Made by a program: the position numbers and the translations under genes. Of a stretch of DNA of 5,813 bases, positions 5,335-5,813 are shown piece by piece (positions within the stretch are counted from its first letter, which is position 1; each line of letters starts with the position of its first letter). The notes beneath the pieces were generated by a model, which was not told the DNA's origin, did no database searches, and saw only the letters and a list, made by a program, of their open reading frames with translations. The stretch lies in NCBI GenBank assembly GCA_034678345.1, contig JAXDBZ010000262.1, positions 1 through 5,813 on the forward strand. The letters run 5' to 3'. This DNA is from JANXPZ01 sp034678345. Its GTDB lineage: Bacteria; Eisenbacteria; RBG-16-71-46.

Positions 5335-5766
5335 CTAGAACGGGATGTCGTCGTCCGGGCCGCCGCCGAAGTCGTTGTTGCCCGTGACCTCGTCGGTCGG
5401 CACGGCGACGCTCGTGTCCTCGCGCGGTCCGCCCTCCGCGCGACTGCCCAGCATCTGGACCGTCTGCGCCACGATCTCGGTCGTGAAGCGCTTCTGCCCC
5501 TGCTGGTCCTGCCACTGCCGGGTGCGGATCCGGCCTTCCACGTAGATCTGCCGGCCCTTGGTCAGGTACTGGCCGCAGATCTCCGCCTGCTTGCCCCACA
5601 CGACCACGCGGTGCCACTCCGTCTGCTCCTGCCGCTGGCCGTTCTTGTCGGTCCAGCGCTCGGTGGTCGCCAGCCGCAGGTTGGCCACGGCCTGGCCGCC
5701 CTGCGTGAAGCGCATCTCCGGGTTCGCCCCCAGGTTCCCGACCAGGATCACCTTGTTCACACCCAT
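5335..5766 (-). CDS. ssb: Single-stranded DNA-binding protein
   Basis: SSB coats single-stranded DNA in replication, recombination and repair, and recruits partner proteins through its tail. The 143-residue product has one OB-fold (about 1-105) beginning MGVNKVILVGNLG. The classic TEWHRVVVWGKQAE block (49-62) and YLTKGRQIYVEGRIRTRQW (67-85) are present. Aromatic DNA-stacking positions of the E. coli protein are matched by W38, W51, W57 and W85 (alignment from memory). A short flexible linker (about 106-136) leads to the conserved acidic tip DDDIPF. The protein is shorter than the 178 residues of E. coli SSB because of this linker. The frame could extend to 5805, but the ATG at 5766 is right: the family starts here, and an AGGGGGAG site lies just upstream. 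It probably shares a transcript with the tmRNA. Confidence 0.97.
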   Translation of the reverse strand: MGVNKVILVGNLGANPEMRFTQGGQAVANLRLATTERWTDKNGQRQEQTEWHRVVVWGKQAEICGQYLTKGRQIYVEGRIRTRQWQDQQGQKRFTTEIVAQTVQMLGSRAEGGPREDTSVAVPTDEVTGNNDFGGGPDDDIPF

Positions 5767-5813
5767 GCTCTCCCCCTCGTTCCGCGTCCGTCGGGAGCCA
5801 TCCACCGGGATCG

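Noticed and set aside
5195..5617. A 140-codon minus-strand frame ending in ANEQLALAA.
   Set aside because: It reads out of frame through ssb and then into the tmRNA tag; only the last nine codons are meaningful, as the tag.
1..5813. CRISPR arrays, insertion sequences, toxin-antitoxin or phage-defence genes.
   Set aside because: No spaced repeats, transposase motifs, terminal inverted repeats or defence domains were found on either strand.

Overview
The window reads as a chromosomal, housekeeping-type segment from a very high-GC, Gram-negative-like bacterium (roughly 70% GC by eye). All six recognisable protein genes, one partial gene and one RNA gene lie on the minus strand, so transcription runs from high to low coordinates. 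The yggS-yggT-yggU order, a cytosolic multi-PAS hybrid kinase of the HDFNN type and the strong GC bias fit lineages such as Methylomirabilota/Rokubacteria or the former Deltaproteobacteria. That placement is an inference with low confidence, because no lineage-diagnostic gene is present.

Right part (5813 to 4889): ssb, encoding single-stranded DNA-binding protein with its acidic DDDIPF tip, is followed after only 22 bases by a complete tmRNA gene (ssrA, 4958-5312). The tmRNA was identified from its tRNA-like ends, a P2 helix joining its two halves, a first pseudoknot, a tag frame ending in ALAA and a stop-codon hairpin. A 12-bp GC hairpin just past its 3' end looks like a terminator without a U-tract. 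It shares three bases with a second hairpin that would cover the candidate ribosome binding site of the next gene.

Middle (4888 to 2528): one long gene for a soluble hybrid histidine kinase with three PAS domains, HisKA, HATPase and a C-terminal receiver. The first two PAS domains align to each other with an exact 120-residue offset. No partner regulator or output gene is in view.

Left part (2450 to 1): a tight run of yggS (PLP homeostasis), yggT (two-helix membrane protein), a DUF167/YggU gene and a trimeric-type purine nucleoside phosphorylase, probably one operon. It is followed by the start of a gene for an extremely basic Lys/Ala/Pro-rich protein that runs off the window. The phosphorylase has Asp where the PNP family usually has the base-reading Asn, and Ile where human PNP has His257. 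This suggests 6-aminopurine or methylthioadenosine activity.

I do not see an undescribed multi-gene system here. The points most worth checking are the specificity residues of the phosphorylase, the tmRNA's hairpin over its resume codon, and the paired hairpins between the tmRNA and the kinase.
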